DNA of 64,000 nucleotides from Chryseobacterium sp. YIM B08800 (GTDB lineage Bacteria > Bacteroidota > Bacteroidia > Flavobacteriales > Weeksellaceae). The DNA is taken from positions 1 to 64,000 of the forward strand of contig NZ_JAPDKN010000003.1 of the NCBI RefSeq assembly GCF_026163565.1, in the 5' to 3' direction. How positions within the stretch are numbered: position 1 is the stretch's first letter; each line of letters starts with the position of its first letter. Positions 23,767 through 32,520 of the stretch are shown piece by piece. A model generated the notes under the pieces. The model was not told the DNA's origin. It saw nothing but the letters and a program-made list of their open reading frames with translations, and searched no databases. The position numbers were made by a program, and so were the translations under genes.

Positions 23767-26136
23767 ATGCTTAAAACTAAATATATAGTTCTCGGAGTTT
23801 TGTTTTCTTTTTTCTTTGCGAAAGCACAAGAAATGAAAATGGAAAAGAAGGGAACGGTTACTCACCAGGATCATTCTGCGCACAATGCTCAGAATGAGCA
23901 AATGAAGAGGTCTGAAAACAAAAAAGTACTTCCTTTTCCTGAAAAAAAGTTAACAGGCGGTAAAACAGTAACGTATCATCTGTATGTAAAAGATACATTG
24001 GTGAATTTCACCGGAAAAGTGAAAAGAGCGATTGCAGTTAATGGACAAATTCCGATGCCTACGCTTACATTTACGGAAGGCGATACTGCGGAGATCATCG
24101 TGCATAACCTTATGGATGAAGAAACTTCTCTGCATTGGCACGGGTTGATGTTGCCCAACAAAGAAGACGGTGTTCCTATGCTTACTCAAATGGGAATTAA
24201 GCCACATTCAACCTATACTTATAAATTTCCAATTATTCAGCACGGAACGCATTGGTATCACTCTCATTCAGGTTTGCAGGAGCAGATAGGAATGTATGGA
24301 TCGATGATTTTGAAAAAGAGAGATGATGATCCTACTTTTAGAAAAGGAATTGATGATATTCCTGCAATTCCGTTGATTTTAAGTGAATGGACAGATTTGA
24401 ATCCTAATAACGTTCACAGAATGCTTCATAATGCCAATGATTGGTTTGCAATAAAGAAAAACAGTACGCAGAGCTATTGGGAAGCAATCAAAGAAGGGCA
24501 TTTTGGGACTAAAGTTACCAACGAATGGAAACGTATGCTTGCTATGGATGTAAGCGATATTTATTACGATAAATTTTTAATTAATGGTACATCTGAACAA
24601 CAGTTATCTCAATTTAAAGCAGGAGACCGGGTGAGGTTTCGTATTTCCAACGGAGGAGCTTCTTCTTATTTTTGGATTAATTACGCAGGCGGAAAAATTG
24701 AAGTTGTAGCAAACGATGGTAATGATGTAGAACCATTGATGGTAGACAGACTTATTATAGGTGTTTCTGAAACGTATGATATTGTGGTGACAATTCCCGA
24801 AAAAAATACTTCTTATGAGCTTTTAGTAACTCCAGAAGATAGAACAAAATCGGTTTCAATTTATGTAGGAGAAGGCATCAAGCAACTTCATGCTCCGCTT
24901 CCTAAGCTTAAATATTTTGAAGGAATGAAAATGATGAACGATATGATGAAGATGAATGGCGATATGAAAGACATGGGAATGGCAATGAGTCTTCAAAAAA
25001 TGGATATGAATGCAGTGATGTATCCTGAAATCACAGGAGAGAAAACAAAAGATTCTCAAAAAATGGAAATGAATAAAGATGCGAACATGGACCATTCTTC
25101 ACACGGTGCAGAGAATAATGATATTGTAACCTTAAATTACAATATGCTAAAATCCCCGTATGATACTTCTTTGCCGAAAAAAGATTCTATAAAAAACATT
25201 ACCCTTACCCTTACAGGAAATATGAACCGGTATGTATGGAGTATGGATAATAAGGTGCTTTCCGAAGTTGATAAAATACAGGTGAAAAAAGGAGAAATAT
25301 TAAGAATAAAATTGATCAATAATTCTATGATGAGACATCCCATGCACCTTCATGGTTTTGATTTCCGTGTTCTGAATGAAAATGGCTCTCAAGCTCCGTT
25401 GAAAAATGTATTGGATATCATGCCAATGGAAACGGATATTATAGAATTTGCAGCCAATACTGAGGGAGACTGGTTTTTCCACTGTCATATCTTGTATCAC
25501 ATGATGGCAGGAATGAACAGAGTTGTTGCGGTAGGTGATTACAAAAATCCAGAACTTCCGGATAAAGAAAAAGCATATAAAATGCTTCAAAATGAAAGTA
25601 ATGAGTGGCATCTTATGGCAGAAAATGACTTTGCAACCAATGGAAATGACGGGCAAGCAATGTTACAAAATGCAAGATGGAGCATTGGTACAGAATGGAG
25701 ATTAGGATACAACAATATGCACGGTTATGAAACAGAAACACACGTTGGTCGTTATATTGGCAAAATGCAGTGGTTAATGCCTTTTATTGGCTTCGATTGG
25801 AGATACAGAGATTCACATGGTTCTGGTGAATTAGAAAAAAATCTTTTCGGACAAAAAAATAAAAAAGACCAAAGAGCAACACTTAGCGCAGGGGTTTTGT
25901 ACACACTACCAATGTTGATCGACTTTCAGGCAGAAGTTTTCACAGACGGAATTGTTAGGTTGCAATTAAGAAGAGAAGATATTCCTCTTACCCGAAGATT
26001 GCGCGGTGCTTTTTCTGTAAATACCGATAAAGAATATATGTTGGACTTAAAATATATCGTTACCCGAAATGCATCCTTATCTACCCACTATGATAGCGAT
26101 ATGGGCTTTGGAGCAGGAATTACATTGGTTTATTGA
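23767..26136 (+). CDS. CopA-like multicopper oxidase with C-terminal beta-rich extension
   Basis: The protein is about 789 residues from the ATG at 23767, which starts a clean signal peptide (MLKTKYIVLGVLFSFFFAKAQ); an in-frame ATG at 23728 is possible. The copper sites are all present: LHWHGLMLP, HGTHWYHSHSG, RHPMHLHGFDF and the T1/T3 motif FFHCHILYHMMAGM. A Met-rich insert near residues 380-440 (KMMNDMMKMNGDMKDMGMAM) fits copper resistance. The last 160 or so residues alternate in a beta-strand pattern (GYNNMHGYETETHVGRY, FIGFDWRYRD, TLSAGVLYTLPMLIDFQAEV), like a small CopB-type barrel fused on. It oxidises Cu(I). Confidence 0.92.
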   Translation: MLKTKYIVLGVLFSFFFAKAQEMKMEKKGTVTHQDHSAHNAQNEQMKRSENKKVLPFPEKKLTGGKTVTYHLYVKDTLVNFTGKVKRAIAVNGQIPMPTLTFTEGDTAEIIVHNLMDEETSLHWHGLMLPNKEDGVPMLTQMGIKPHSTYTYKFPIIQHGTHWYHSHSGLQEQIGMYGSMILKKRDDDPTFRKGIDDIPAIPLILSEWTDLNPNNVHRMLHNANDWFAIKKNSTQSYWEAIKEGHFGTKVTNEWKRMLAMDVSDIYYDKFLINGTSEQQLSQFKAGDRVRFRISNGGASSYFWINYAGGKIEVVANDGNDVEPLMVDRLIIGVSETYDIVVTIPEKNTSYELLVTPEDRTKSVSIYVGEGIKQLHAPLPKLKYFEGMKMMNDMMKMNGDMKDMGMAMSLQKMDMNAVMYPEITGEKTKDSQKMEMNKDANMDHSSHGAENNDIVTLNYNMLKSPYDTSLPKKDSIKNITLTLTGNMNRYVWSMDNKVLSEVDKIQVKKGEILRIKLINNSMMRHPMHLHGFDFRVLNENGSQAPLKNVLDIMPMETDIIEFAANTEGDWFFHCHILYHMMAGMNRVVAVGDYKNPELPDKEKAYKMLQNESNEWHLMAENDFATNGNDGQAMLQNARWSIGTEWRLGYNNMHGYETETHVGRYIGKMQWLMPFIGFDWRYRDSHGSGELEKNLFGQKNKKDQRATLSAGVLYTLPMLIDFQAEVFTDGIVRLQLRREDIPLTRRLRGAFSVNTDKEYMLDLKYIVTRNASLSTHYDSDMGFGAGITLVY

Positions 26137-26179
26137 ATCAATTATCGTCAAATTTAAAAGGAGTTTTCTTTATACTGAT

Positions 26180-26209
26180 AATTCGGGACAGAATATTTTG
26201 TCCTGAATT
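26180..26209 (+). terminator. Terminator of the copper operon
   Basis: AATTCGGGACA / TGTCCTGAATT stem with a GAATATTT loop, followed by ATTTTTTTT, 43 bases beyond the oxidase stop. Confidence 0.85.
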
Positions 26210-26284
26210 ATTTTTTTTGCTAAATAAGTGCTGTAAATCATTTACTTATTCAGAAAAAATAATTATTTTTACAAAAAACACACA

Positions 26285-26881
26285 ATGCTGATTAAAATAT
26301 ATGGAAGTTCCATTTTCGGCGTATCTGCACAAACTATAACCATTGAAGTCAACGTTGATACAGGAGGAGTAGGTTATCATTTGGTAGGTCTTCCCGATAA
26401 TGCAATTAAAGAAAGCAGCTACAGAATTTCTGCGGCACTCAAAAATTGCGGTTACAAAATTCCCGGAAAAAAAGTTACGATTAATATGGCGCCTGCAGAT
26501 TTACGGAAAGAAGGCGCAGCTTATGATTTGAGTATCGCTATCGGAATTCTAGTTGCCTCTGACCAAATTCTTGGTGAAAATGTACAAGATTATATCATCA
26601 TGGGTGAGCTTTCACTTGATGGAAGTTTGCAGCCGATAAAGGGTGTTCTCCCAATTGCCATTCAGGCTCGTGAAGAAGGGTTTAAAGGAATTGTTTTACC
26701 GAAACAAAACACCAGAGAAGCAGCCATTGTCAATAACCTAGATGTTTATGGCGTTGAAAATATCAAAGAAGTTATCGATTTTTTTAATGAAGGAAAACCT
26801 CTTGAAAAAGTGGTTTTAGATACTCGAAAAGAATTTCAGGAAAAGATTAATAATTTTCCGTTCGATTTTTCTGAAGTAAAA
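26285..26881 (+). pseudogene. comM: 5' fragment of comM/yifB, cut by the transposon
   Basis: The first 199 codons are the N-terminal domain of a YifB/ComM Mg-chelatase-like AAA+ protein: IKIYGSSIFGVSAQTITIEV, HLVGLPDNAIKESSYRISAA, NMAPADLRKEGAAYDLSIAI and FDFSEVK. Family members continue with GQENVKRALEIAAAGGHN and the Walker A loop. Here the frame enters transposon DNA at 26882 and stops at 26899. ComM is a branch-migration helicase that promotes integration in natural transformation. The 3' part is at 43967. Walker A lies in neither fragment. Confidence 0.95.
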
Positions 26882-26906
26882 TGTCAATTACAAAAGTAAA
26901 TGATAA
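26882..26906 (+). repeat. Left terminal inverted repeat of the transposon
   Basis: The sequence begins TGTCAATTA and continues to AGTAAATGATAA. It matches the reverse complement of the right end at 18 of 25 positions, including TGT, TTA, AGTA and ATGATAA. Confidence 0.85.
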
Positions 26907-26956
26907 TTTACAATTCAATATGATAAAATAATACTTAAGCCTGATAATATTAGACT
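26895..26956 (+). promoter_or_regulatory. Left-end TnsB-type binding sites
   Basis: Site L1 AGTAAATGATAATTTAC (26895-26911) matches site R2 at the right end at 15 of 17 positions. A weaker second site, AAGCCTGATAATATTAG (from 26937), shares the TGATAAT core. Multiple TnsB sites at both ends are expected for Tn7-family elements. Confidence 0.6.
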
Positions 26957-26968
26957 TAAGTATTATTT
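26926..26968 (-). terminator. Terminator of the defence operon
   Basis: AAATAATACTTAAG (26926-26939) and CTTAAGTATTATTT (26955-26968) are a perfect 14-bp inverted repeat, 11 bases past the hsdM stop on the minus strand. It overlaps the second TnsB-type site. Confidence 0.65.
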
Positions 26969-26979
26969 AAAGATTTCGA

Positions 26980-28449
26980 TTATATAGAATCTTTAATCGT
27001 TCTAAAGTTAGTTAAGGCACTTTCGAGATTCTCAATAATATCATCAATCAATACTTCAGGATCGGGAAGATTATCCAAGTCAATTAGATTATCATCTTTA
27101 AGCCAAAAAATATCTAAGTTTGTTTTATCTCTTTCGATAATGTCATCATAAGAATATTTACGCCAACGGCCGCTTTCATTTTCTTTATTCCATGTCTCTA
27201 CTCTTTCTGATATATTATCAGCTTTGTAGCATTTTATAAAATCTTCTAAATGCTCAGATTTTAATGGGTTCTTTTTAGGAGTGTGCCTAATATTTGTTCG
27301 GTAGTCATAAATCCACACTTCTTTAGTTGCTGGAGTATTAGATTTAAATTCCTTTTGGAAAAATAATACATTTGATTTCACACCTTGAGCATAGAAAATA
27401 CCTGTCGGTAGCCTAAGTACTGTATGTAAATTTGTCTTTTCAAGAAGTTTTTTCCGAATTGTTTCCCCTGCGCCTCCTTCAAACAATACATTATCAGGTA
27501 ATACAACAGCTGCTCTTCCATTCTCTTTCAACATTGTTACTATATGTTGTAAAAATGAAAGTTGTTTATTACTTGTTGTTACCCAAAAATCCTTTCTTAA
27601 GAAATAACCATCCTTTTCAGCTTGTCTCTTATCTGTAGTTGGTATATCACTACTACTTATTCCAAAGGGGGGGTTCGCGAGTATTATGTCAACTTTTTCT
27701 GCTTCAAAAACCTCTCCATTAGCTCTCTTCAAACTGTCAGTAGTCTCTATTTCAGGTGTTTCCTTTAAATCTCCTACTCCATGTAGAAAAAGGTTCATTA
27801 AACAAAGTCGAGCTGTTGCTTTTTCAATTTCCCATCCTTTGAATGTGTGAAATTTTAAAAACTCTTGCTGGGGCTTAGTTAATATAGTTTTTCTTAAATG
27901 ATTAAGAACACCCAAAAAGAAACCGCCTGTGCCACAGGATGGGTCAGCAACCGTTTCTTGGGGTTTAGGTTGTATGCAAGAAACCATTACATTAATTACT
28001 GATCTTGGTGTAAAATATTGCCCCGCCCCACTGTTTTCAGCATTTTTTTGTAGTAGGGATTCATAAATTTCACCTTTAACATCTATTTCCTGTGAAGTCC
28101 AGTCTTCTTCATCAATTAAGTTTATTAACTTTTTTAGCTTAACGGAATCATGTATTTTGTTTAATGCGCCTACAAATATTTTGCTAAGCATTCCGCCTGA
28201 ATTTGAAAGTTTTTTTAAGATTGATTCATATGTTTCTATTATTTGATTGGACGATTTTAATTCTTGCCAGTCACAGCCCTTAGGAATCTGATATTGGTTT
28301 TTGTTTTCATCTGCCATTTTAAGAAAAAGCAAGTATGTAAGCTGTTCCAAATAATCTCCATACCCTAATCCGTCATCACGAAGGGTATCACAAAATGACC
28401 AAATTTTTGCTACTAATATGTTTGTAGATGCCATATTTTTATTCTTCAA
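26980..28449 (-). CDS. hsdM: Type I restriction-modification methyltransferase subunit HsdM
   Basis: The 489-residue N6-adenine methyltransferase has an N-terminal HsdM_N helical domain (IWSFCDTLRDDGLGYGDYLE, LTYLLFLKMADE) and the catalytic domain with AdoMet motif ADPSCGTGGFF (residues 168-178) and catalytic NPPF (259-262, in ILANPPFGIS). It methylates adenine at sites chosen by HsdS. It is the last gene of the overlapping operon; its start (28449) overlaps the stop of the HNH gene by 11 bases, though a second Met five codons later is possible. No hsdR lies on either side. Confidence 0.95.
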   Translation of the reverse strand: MKNKNMASTNILVAKIWSFCDTLRDDGLGYGDYLEQLTYLLFLKMADENKNQYQIPKGCDWQELKSSNQIIETYESILKKLSNSGGMLSKIFVGALNKIHDSVKLKKLINLIDEEDWTSQEIDVKGEIYESLLQKNAENSGAGQYFTPRSVINVMVSCIQPKPQETVADPSCGTGGFFLGVLNHLRKTILTKPQQEFLKFHTFKGWEIEKATARLCLMNLFLHGVGDLKETPEIETTDSLKRANGEVFEAEKVDIILANPPFGISSSDIPTTDKRQAEKDGYFLRKDFWVTTSNKQLSFLQHIVTMLKENGRAAVVLPDNVLFEGGAGETIRKKLLEKTNLHTVLRLPTGIFYAQGVKSNVLFFQKEFKSNTPATKEVWIYDYRTNIRHTPKKNPLKSEHLEDFIKCYKADNISERVETWNKENESGRWRKYSYDDIIERDKTNLDIFWLKDDNLIDLDNLPDPEVLIDDIIENLESALTNFRTIKDSI

Positions 28450-29251
28450 GTAATTTATATGCCCAATCTTCCCCAGATGCTCTTAAACAAGACCTAACTG
28501 TAGAGGTTAATTCTTGTTTAGGTGAAAGCATGGCTCTCAATTTATTTTTTTCAGATTCTTTTTTATTTTTATTTTGGTTAGTTGGTTCATTGTTGAATAT
28601 TGAATTTAATCTATTTACTTCTTTTATAATAATTGTTGTTTCTTGCCATTTTAATCTCCGGGCTTCTTGTAAATCAGGGTAATTTAAATCTAAATACTCA
28701 ATAGTATATTTTGCTCTTTCATAATCCCATTTTTCCAATGCTTCAGGTGCCGATGGCTTAATCGTTCCATTATTGTCAAAATTTAAAAGCTTAACATCTT
28801 CTTTCACAGTTGGATCTAAAAAATAATATACTTCGTCAGAAATAGGACCAGGTTGAAGAACCCTATTATATTTTACTGCAAAATGATCTCCCTTTTTAAC
28901 ATTTCCAACACTACCACATAATCGATAATTTGTTATATCAAAGGTTAGCCACCAATATCCATCCTTGAGAGGATTTTTTTTGTCAAATATATCCTCTGAT
29001 CGTTTTTTAGGTCTGAAGTGATCTATATGGGGATGTGAGTAAACATTTTTAGTTTCGGAATACCAGCATTTTCCATGTGATAGCTTCTTAAGGCTATCTT
29101 TCAAAAGCTTCCATATACGATGATTTTTATCAATGATTTGATTTCTTTCTTCAATGCTTACTGCTTCTTCTAGCTTTTGTAATAATATAGCTGCTTTGTC
29201 CAACCATTTCTGATTAGGTTTGTCCAACTTAGTATTATCAATGTAAATCAT
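28439..29251 (-). CDS. PtuB-like HNH endonuclease (TIGR02646-type)
   Basis: The 270-residue protein resembles the HNH nucleases of Septu (PtuB) and of Ec78-type retrons. The nuclease core is HGKCWYSE (59-66) followed by HPHIDHFRPKKR (73-84), whose DH pair is the catalytic HNH element, then GYWWLTFDITNYRLC (98-112) supplying the Asn. The helical C-terminus contains a Lys/Asn-rich stretch and ends in an LTSTVRSCLRASGEDW segment. The usual second zinc Cys is replaced (CWYSE rather than CxYCE). It overlaps its ATPase gene by 4 bases, a sign of coupled translation. No reverse transcriptase is nearby, so it is not a retron. Confidence 0.82.
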   Translation of the reverse strand: MIYIDNTKLDKPNQKWLDKAAILLQKLEEAVSIEERNQIIDKNHRIWKLLKDSLKKLSHGKCWYSETKNVYSHPHIDHFRPKKRSEDIFDKKNPLKDGYWWLTFDITNYRLCGSVGNVKKGDHFAVKYNRVLQPGPISDEVYYFLDPTVKEDVKLLNFDNNGTIKPSAPEALEKWDYERAKYTIEYLDLNYPDLQEARRLKWQETTIIIKEVNRLNSIFNNEPTNQNKNKKESEKNKLRAMLSPKQELTSTVRSCLRASGEDWAYKLLEE

Positions 29252-30762
29252 AAATTTTTAGTATTTTGATTTTGCATTTTTTTTGCAATAAATTCGGAGA
29301 AATCAGGATCTTTAAAAGTGTAGTTAAACCCTTCGTTACTCAAAATTTCAAAAAGCTCTTTAAGCCTTGCCTTATCTTCAACTGTAAGATTACCTTTACT
29401 TTCTTTATATAATAATAAGTTTCTCTCTTCTAACAATCTATTTGTTGGTCTATCTAGGGTTGTAGGCATTCCAAATAATGGACTTGTTAAAATACCAGCA
29501 ACTCCTAAACCTTTAGGACTTATGTCTGGTTCTATTACAGAGGTCTCTAATTTCTCATCTTTTTTGAAAACACGTATTTGTTCTTTTTCTAACCCACCTA
29601 TTACTAAGGGATCATGCGTACAAAAAATAATTTGAGTTTTATCTGATTTGTTGACAACATCCTTTAAGAATTCAATATATTTCCACTTCCACATTGGATT
29701 CAAATGTGTATCCGGTTCATCAAGAAGAATAAGTGCTTCATCATCTTTTGTAAATTTCAGCAAACCAAGCACTGTAATTAATTGCTTTTCGCCTTCACTT
29801 AATTCTCCCATCGCCAACTCGCCTTCAACGTGTTCTTTTAGAACTTTTATTCTTACGTCCTCATCTTCTACCAATTCAGAATAGTGAAGACTGCATAAAG
29901 CATTAAATAGGGTGATTTTATTTTCATATTTCATTTCGACAAATGCCCTTATAGCATCTTTATCTTTCAGGAAAAGAAAGAGTCTGTTTAGTGTTTCTCT
30001 TTTATTTAAAGCTCCCCTTACAGTTTCCTTGTAGAACATTGGCACAATGGAGAAGTTCCACAAATCCTCAATGAACCTACGAACTAAGCCTGCTGTATTC
30101 CAAAAATGATCAGATTCTTTGCGAGATTTAGACCAATTTGGTTGCTTCAACATAAAAAGAGCTGAACCAAAATCAACTATGTTGAGTTCTCTTTTTAGAA
30201 AATCAATTGTTTCTTTTTCTCTTTCATCAAATAAATAAAATGCAATTAAGGCGAAACAGGCATGGATTGGTTCCACTAGGAAAATACGAGGCATTTCCTT
30301 AAAGTCCTCATATTTCGAATTTGGATCCATCATCTTTTTAAATTGTAAAACCTTATGATCTGCATATAAAGATTTCAAGCGTTCACTTAAACCCGAATAA
30401 TAAACAAAAACATGGCTCGGCAAGTACTCATTTTTATTTTTAAAAAACTGTGTTTTTGATTTCAGTTTTTCTCCATCAATAGAGAATGTATATTCATTTT
30501 TTACAGAATAATTGACTTCTATCCTTTTATTACGACAGATATAATTAATGGTGTACTCAAAAGGTTGACTTTGTTTATGTAAGAAAGGGGTTCTTTCTAA
30601 ATCTAAATCTCTAAAGATTATAACTAAAGCTTCCATAAAATTAGACTTACCAGTAGCATTTAGCCCAAGTAATACGGTTTCCATAGAATTTTCACCAAAA
30701 TCAAAATGGAAATCTTCTAAATTTTTGAATCTGCCTTTTATATGTATATTATTTATCTTCAT
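29248..30762 (-). CDS. PtuA/RloA-like restriction-associated ABC-type ATPase
   Basis: The 504-residue SMC/ABC-like ATPase has Walker A LLGLNATGKSN (31-41), signature LSEGEKQ (321-327), Walker B ALILLDEPDTHLNP (343-356) and an H-loop His in FCTHDPLVI (about 383). The middle (about 55-310) is a helical insert in place of a coiled coil. A C-terminal tail after 410 has no nuclease (TOPRIM) motif, so the nuclease is supplied by the overlapping HNH gene, as in Septu PtuAB. ATPases of this type within hsd loci are called restriction-linked (RloA-like). It overlaps hsdS by 14 bases. Confidence 0.82.
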   Translation of the reverse strand: MKINNIHIKGRFKNLEDFHFDFGENSMETVLLGLNATGKSNFMEALVIIFRDLDLERTPFLHKQSQPFEYTINYICRNKRIEVNYSVKNEYTFSIDGEKLKSKTQFFKNKNEYLPSHVFVYYSGLSERLKSLYADHKVLQFKKMMDPNSKYEDFKEMPRIFLVEPIHACFALIAFYLFDEREKETIDFLKRELNIVDFGSALFMLKQPNWSKSRKESDHFWNTAGLVRRFIEDLWNFSIVPMFYKETVRGALNKRETLNRLFLFLKDKDAIRAFVEMKYENKITLFNALCSLHYSELVEDEDVRIKVLKEHVEGELAMGELSEGEKQLITVLGLLKFTKDDEALILLDEPDTHLNPMWKWKYIEFLKDVVNKSDKTQIIFCTHDPLVIGGLEKEQIRVFKKDEKLETSVIEPDISPKGLGVAGILTSPLFGMPTTLDRPTNRLLEERNLLLYKESKGNLTVEDKARLKELFEILSNEGFNYTFKDPDFSEFIAKKMQNQNTKNL

Positions 30763-32488
30763 CTTTTAAGGTTAAAAGTGATTCTGTCTTTGATTTTACT
30801 TCATCTATTTGATGGTAAATTTCTTTTATTTCGTTATAGAATCTTTCAATATCTCCTTCGCTTGTAGATTTTTCCCAAAGTTCTTTCGCTGATATTGGTG
30901 AATTGGATTCTTTTAAAATTTCAAGGATAGGTTTCTTTTCTTCCATTTTTTTCTTTTGTTTTGGTTTACTACGATTCAGTTCCTTTAGGTTTTCAAGATA
31001 TAATTTTTTTTCTATTTGTATATCGTTTAATAAGCTTTCTATAGATTCATTTGAAGTATAATTAACGAGTCTACCCTCAAATGCTTTTTTTAAGATTGAG
31101 TGTTTTAAGGCAATAATTTCATTTAAAACATTATCAACATTTTTTTCTAAATTGCTTATTAGAGTAAATTGGTTTTCAATTATTTGAACTATTTGAAATT
31201 GTTCTTCTTTACATGGGAGAGCTATGGGAGTTTGTCGAATATTACCCATAGATAAAGATGGTTGAGCAACAGCCTTAGACGTTGCTAGTAATAGTTTTTT
31301 ACCTCTATGGGATTGATAGAAATACTCTAGGAACTTAGTATTTATTTCATTATACGGCCTAGCCATTGCAATGTTAGGCCCGAGGAAAAAAGATTGATTT
31401 TTAGGAATTGTGCCTACATTTCCTAAAGAACCTACAAATACGATTATCAATTCTCCACCTACTAATTTGGATCTTTTTAAAGGTTCTATTGACTCAGCTA
31501 TTACTTTTGAATATACTGTTTTTTTGAATCCATCTTGTCCAATATTTTCAGCTTTAATTACTGGTAAGTCTCCCTTTTCTGTGTATTTTACATATTCAGT
31601 ATACTCAAATCCAGCTAGCTTTGTTATGAAAGCTATTAACCCAAGCTGTGTCCATTGCCATTCTTTTGGTAATTTCCACGTCTTAAGCATCTGATCTTCG
31701 GTTGGTTTATCTGGAACAATTGGCTTACTTGGTTTAGAAGGTCTTTTACCTTTTTTTTCTTCTTTCCATTTTTTTAGAGATTTTTCCCATTCTAATACCT
31801 CTAAGTCGTATTTTGTTTGACGTTCTTTTTTGATGTCATCAATCAGCTGTTTCGAAGAGACATTAATGCTATTTTCCCTACGCCACCTTTCTGTTAGTTT
31901 TCCAAAAAATGCTTGATTTAATAACGTTTGTCTATAGATTTTTAAACCTTTGCTAGCCTTCTCTAGTCCTTTTTCCGCTTCATCAAGTTTGCTAAATAGC
32001 TCCTCAATTTTAAAAACAATTCTTTCTGTTTCACTCACTGAAGATATTGGAATGTTTATATTTTCTAATGTGATTTTTGAAATAGCTTTAAACACTGAAC
32101 CTGTTCCAAATTCAATAATTTCATTTTCAATTAATCTCAAATACCATAAAACATATAGGTGTGGGATTTTTCCAAATGTATTTATACTTGCCAGTCCTCT
32201 TCCGATACAACAATCTTCTGTTGCAATATTAGTTGCTCCTATTGGAGCTCTAACTGAAATTAGAATATCATTCTTCTTAGCAACTTTTATTGGCTGGGAA
32301 CAGTATTTGACTACTGTTGGGTATAGTTTTCCGAATTCTGCTTTCCCTTGAAAAAAAGGCAATCCCTCTTTATTATAATTATAGGTATTTGAGGGAGGGG
32401 ATTGTCCCATATTGATATAAGCGATATCATTCAATTTGACAAGTTCCCAGCTTTCTGGGAGATTATGTTTTTCTAATAATTCTTTCAT
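30749..32488 (-). CDS. hsdS: Type I specificity subunit HsdS with C-terminal extension
   Basis: The 579-residue protein has two target-recognition domains. TRD1 opens ESWELVKLNDIAYINMG (about residues 17-33) and contains DILISVRAPIGATNIA. The central helical repeat GLKIYRQTLLNQAFFGKLTE (about 185-204) separates TRD2, which opens KEWQWTQLGLIAFITKLAGF (about 277-296). The second helical repeat is SILKKAFEGRLV. After about residue 505 a Lys-rich linker leads to a helical region (ISAKELWEKSTSEGDIERF) like a winged helix, absent from classical HsdS (about 400-460). It selects the DNA sequence. First gene of the overlapping operon. Confidence 0.93.
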   Translation of the reverse strand: MKELLEKHNLPESWELVKLNDIAYINMGQSPPSNTYNYNKEGLPFFQGKAEFGKLYPTVVKYCSQPIKVAKKNDILISVRAPIGATNIATEDCCIGRGLASINTFGKIPHLYVLWYLRLIENEIIEFGTGSVFKAISKITLENINIPISSVSETERIVFKIEELFSKLDEAEKGLEKASKGLKIYRQTLLNQAFFGKLTERWRRENSINVSSKQLIDDIKKERQTKYDLEVLEWEKSLKKWKEEKKGKRPSKPSKPIVPDKPTEDQMLKTWKLPKEWQWTQLGLIAFITKLAGFEYTEYVKYTEKGDLPVIKAENIGQDGFKKTVYSKVIAESIEPLKRSKLVGGELIIVFVGSLGNVGTIPKNQSFFLGPNIAMARPYNEINTKFLEYFYQSHRGKKLLLATSKAVAQPSLSMGNIRQTPIALPCKEEQFQIVQIIENQFTLISNLEKNVDNVLNEIIALKHSILKKAFEGRLVNYTSNESIESLLNDIQIEKKLYLENLKELNRSKPKQKKKMEEKKPILEILKESNSPISAKELWEKSTSEGDIERFYNEIKEIYHQIDEVKSKTESLLTLKDEDK

Positions 32489-32520
32489 TTTAAATCTTTT
32501 CCAAAAGATTTTGTCTCAAC

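Noticed and set aside
24856..25095. His-rich minus-strand frame in the oxidase gene
   Set aside because: It is the reverse reading of the Met-rich insert (ATG codons read as CAT) and has no independent support.
28439..30762. Retron of the Ec78 type (which also uses PtuAB)
   Set aside because: There is no reverse transcriptase gene and no msr-msd-like inverted repeat near the ATPase-HNH pair; the neighbours are hsdS and hsdM.
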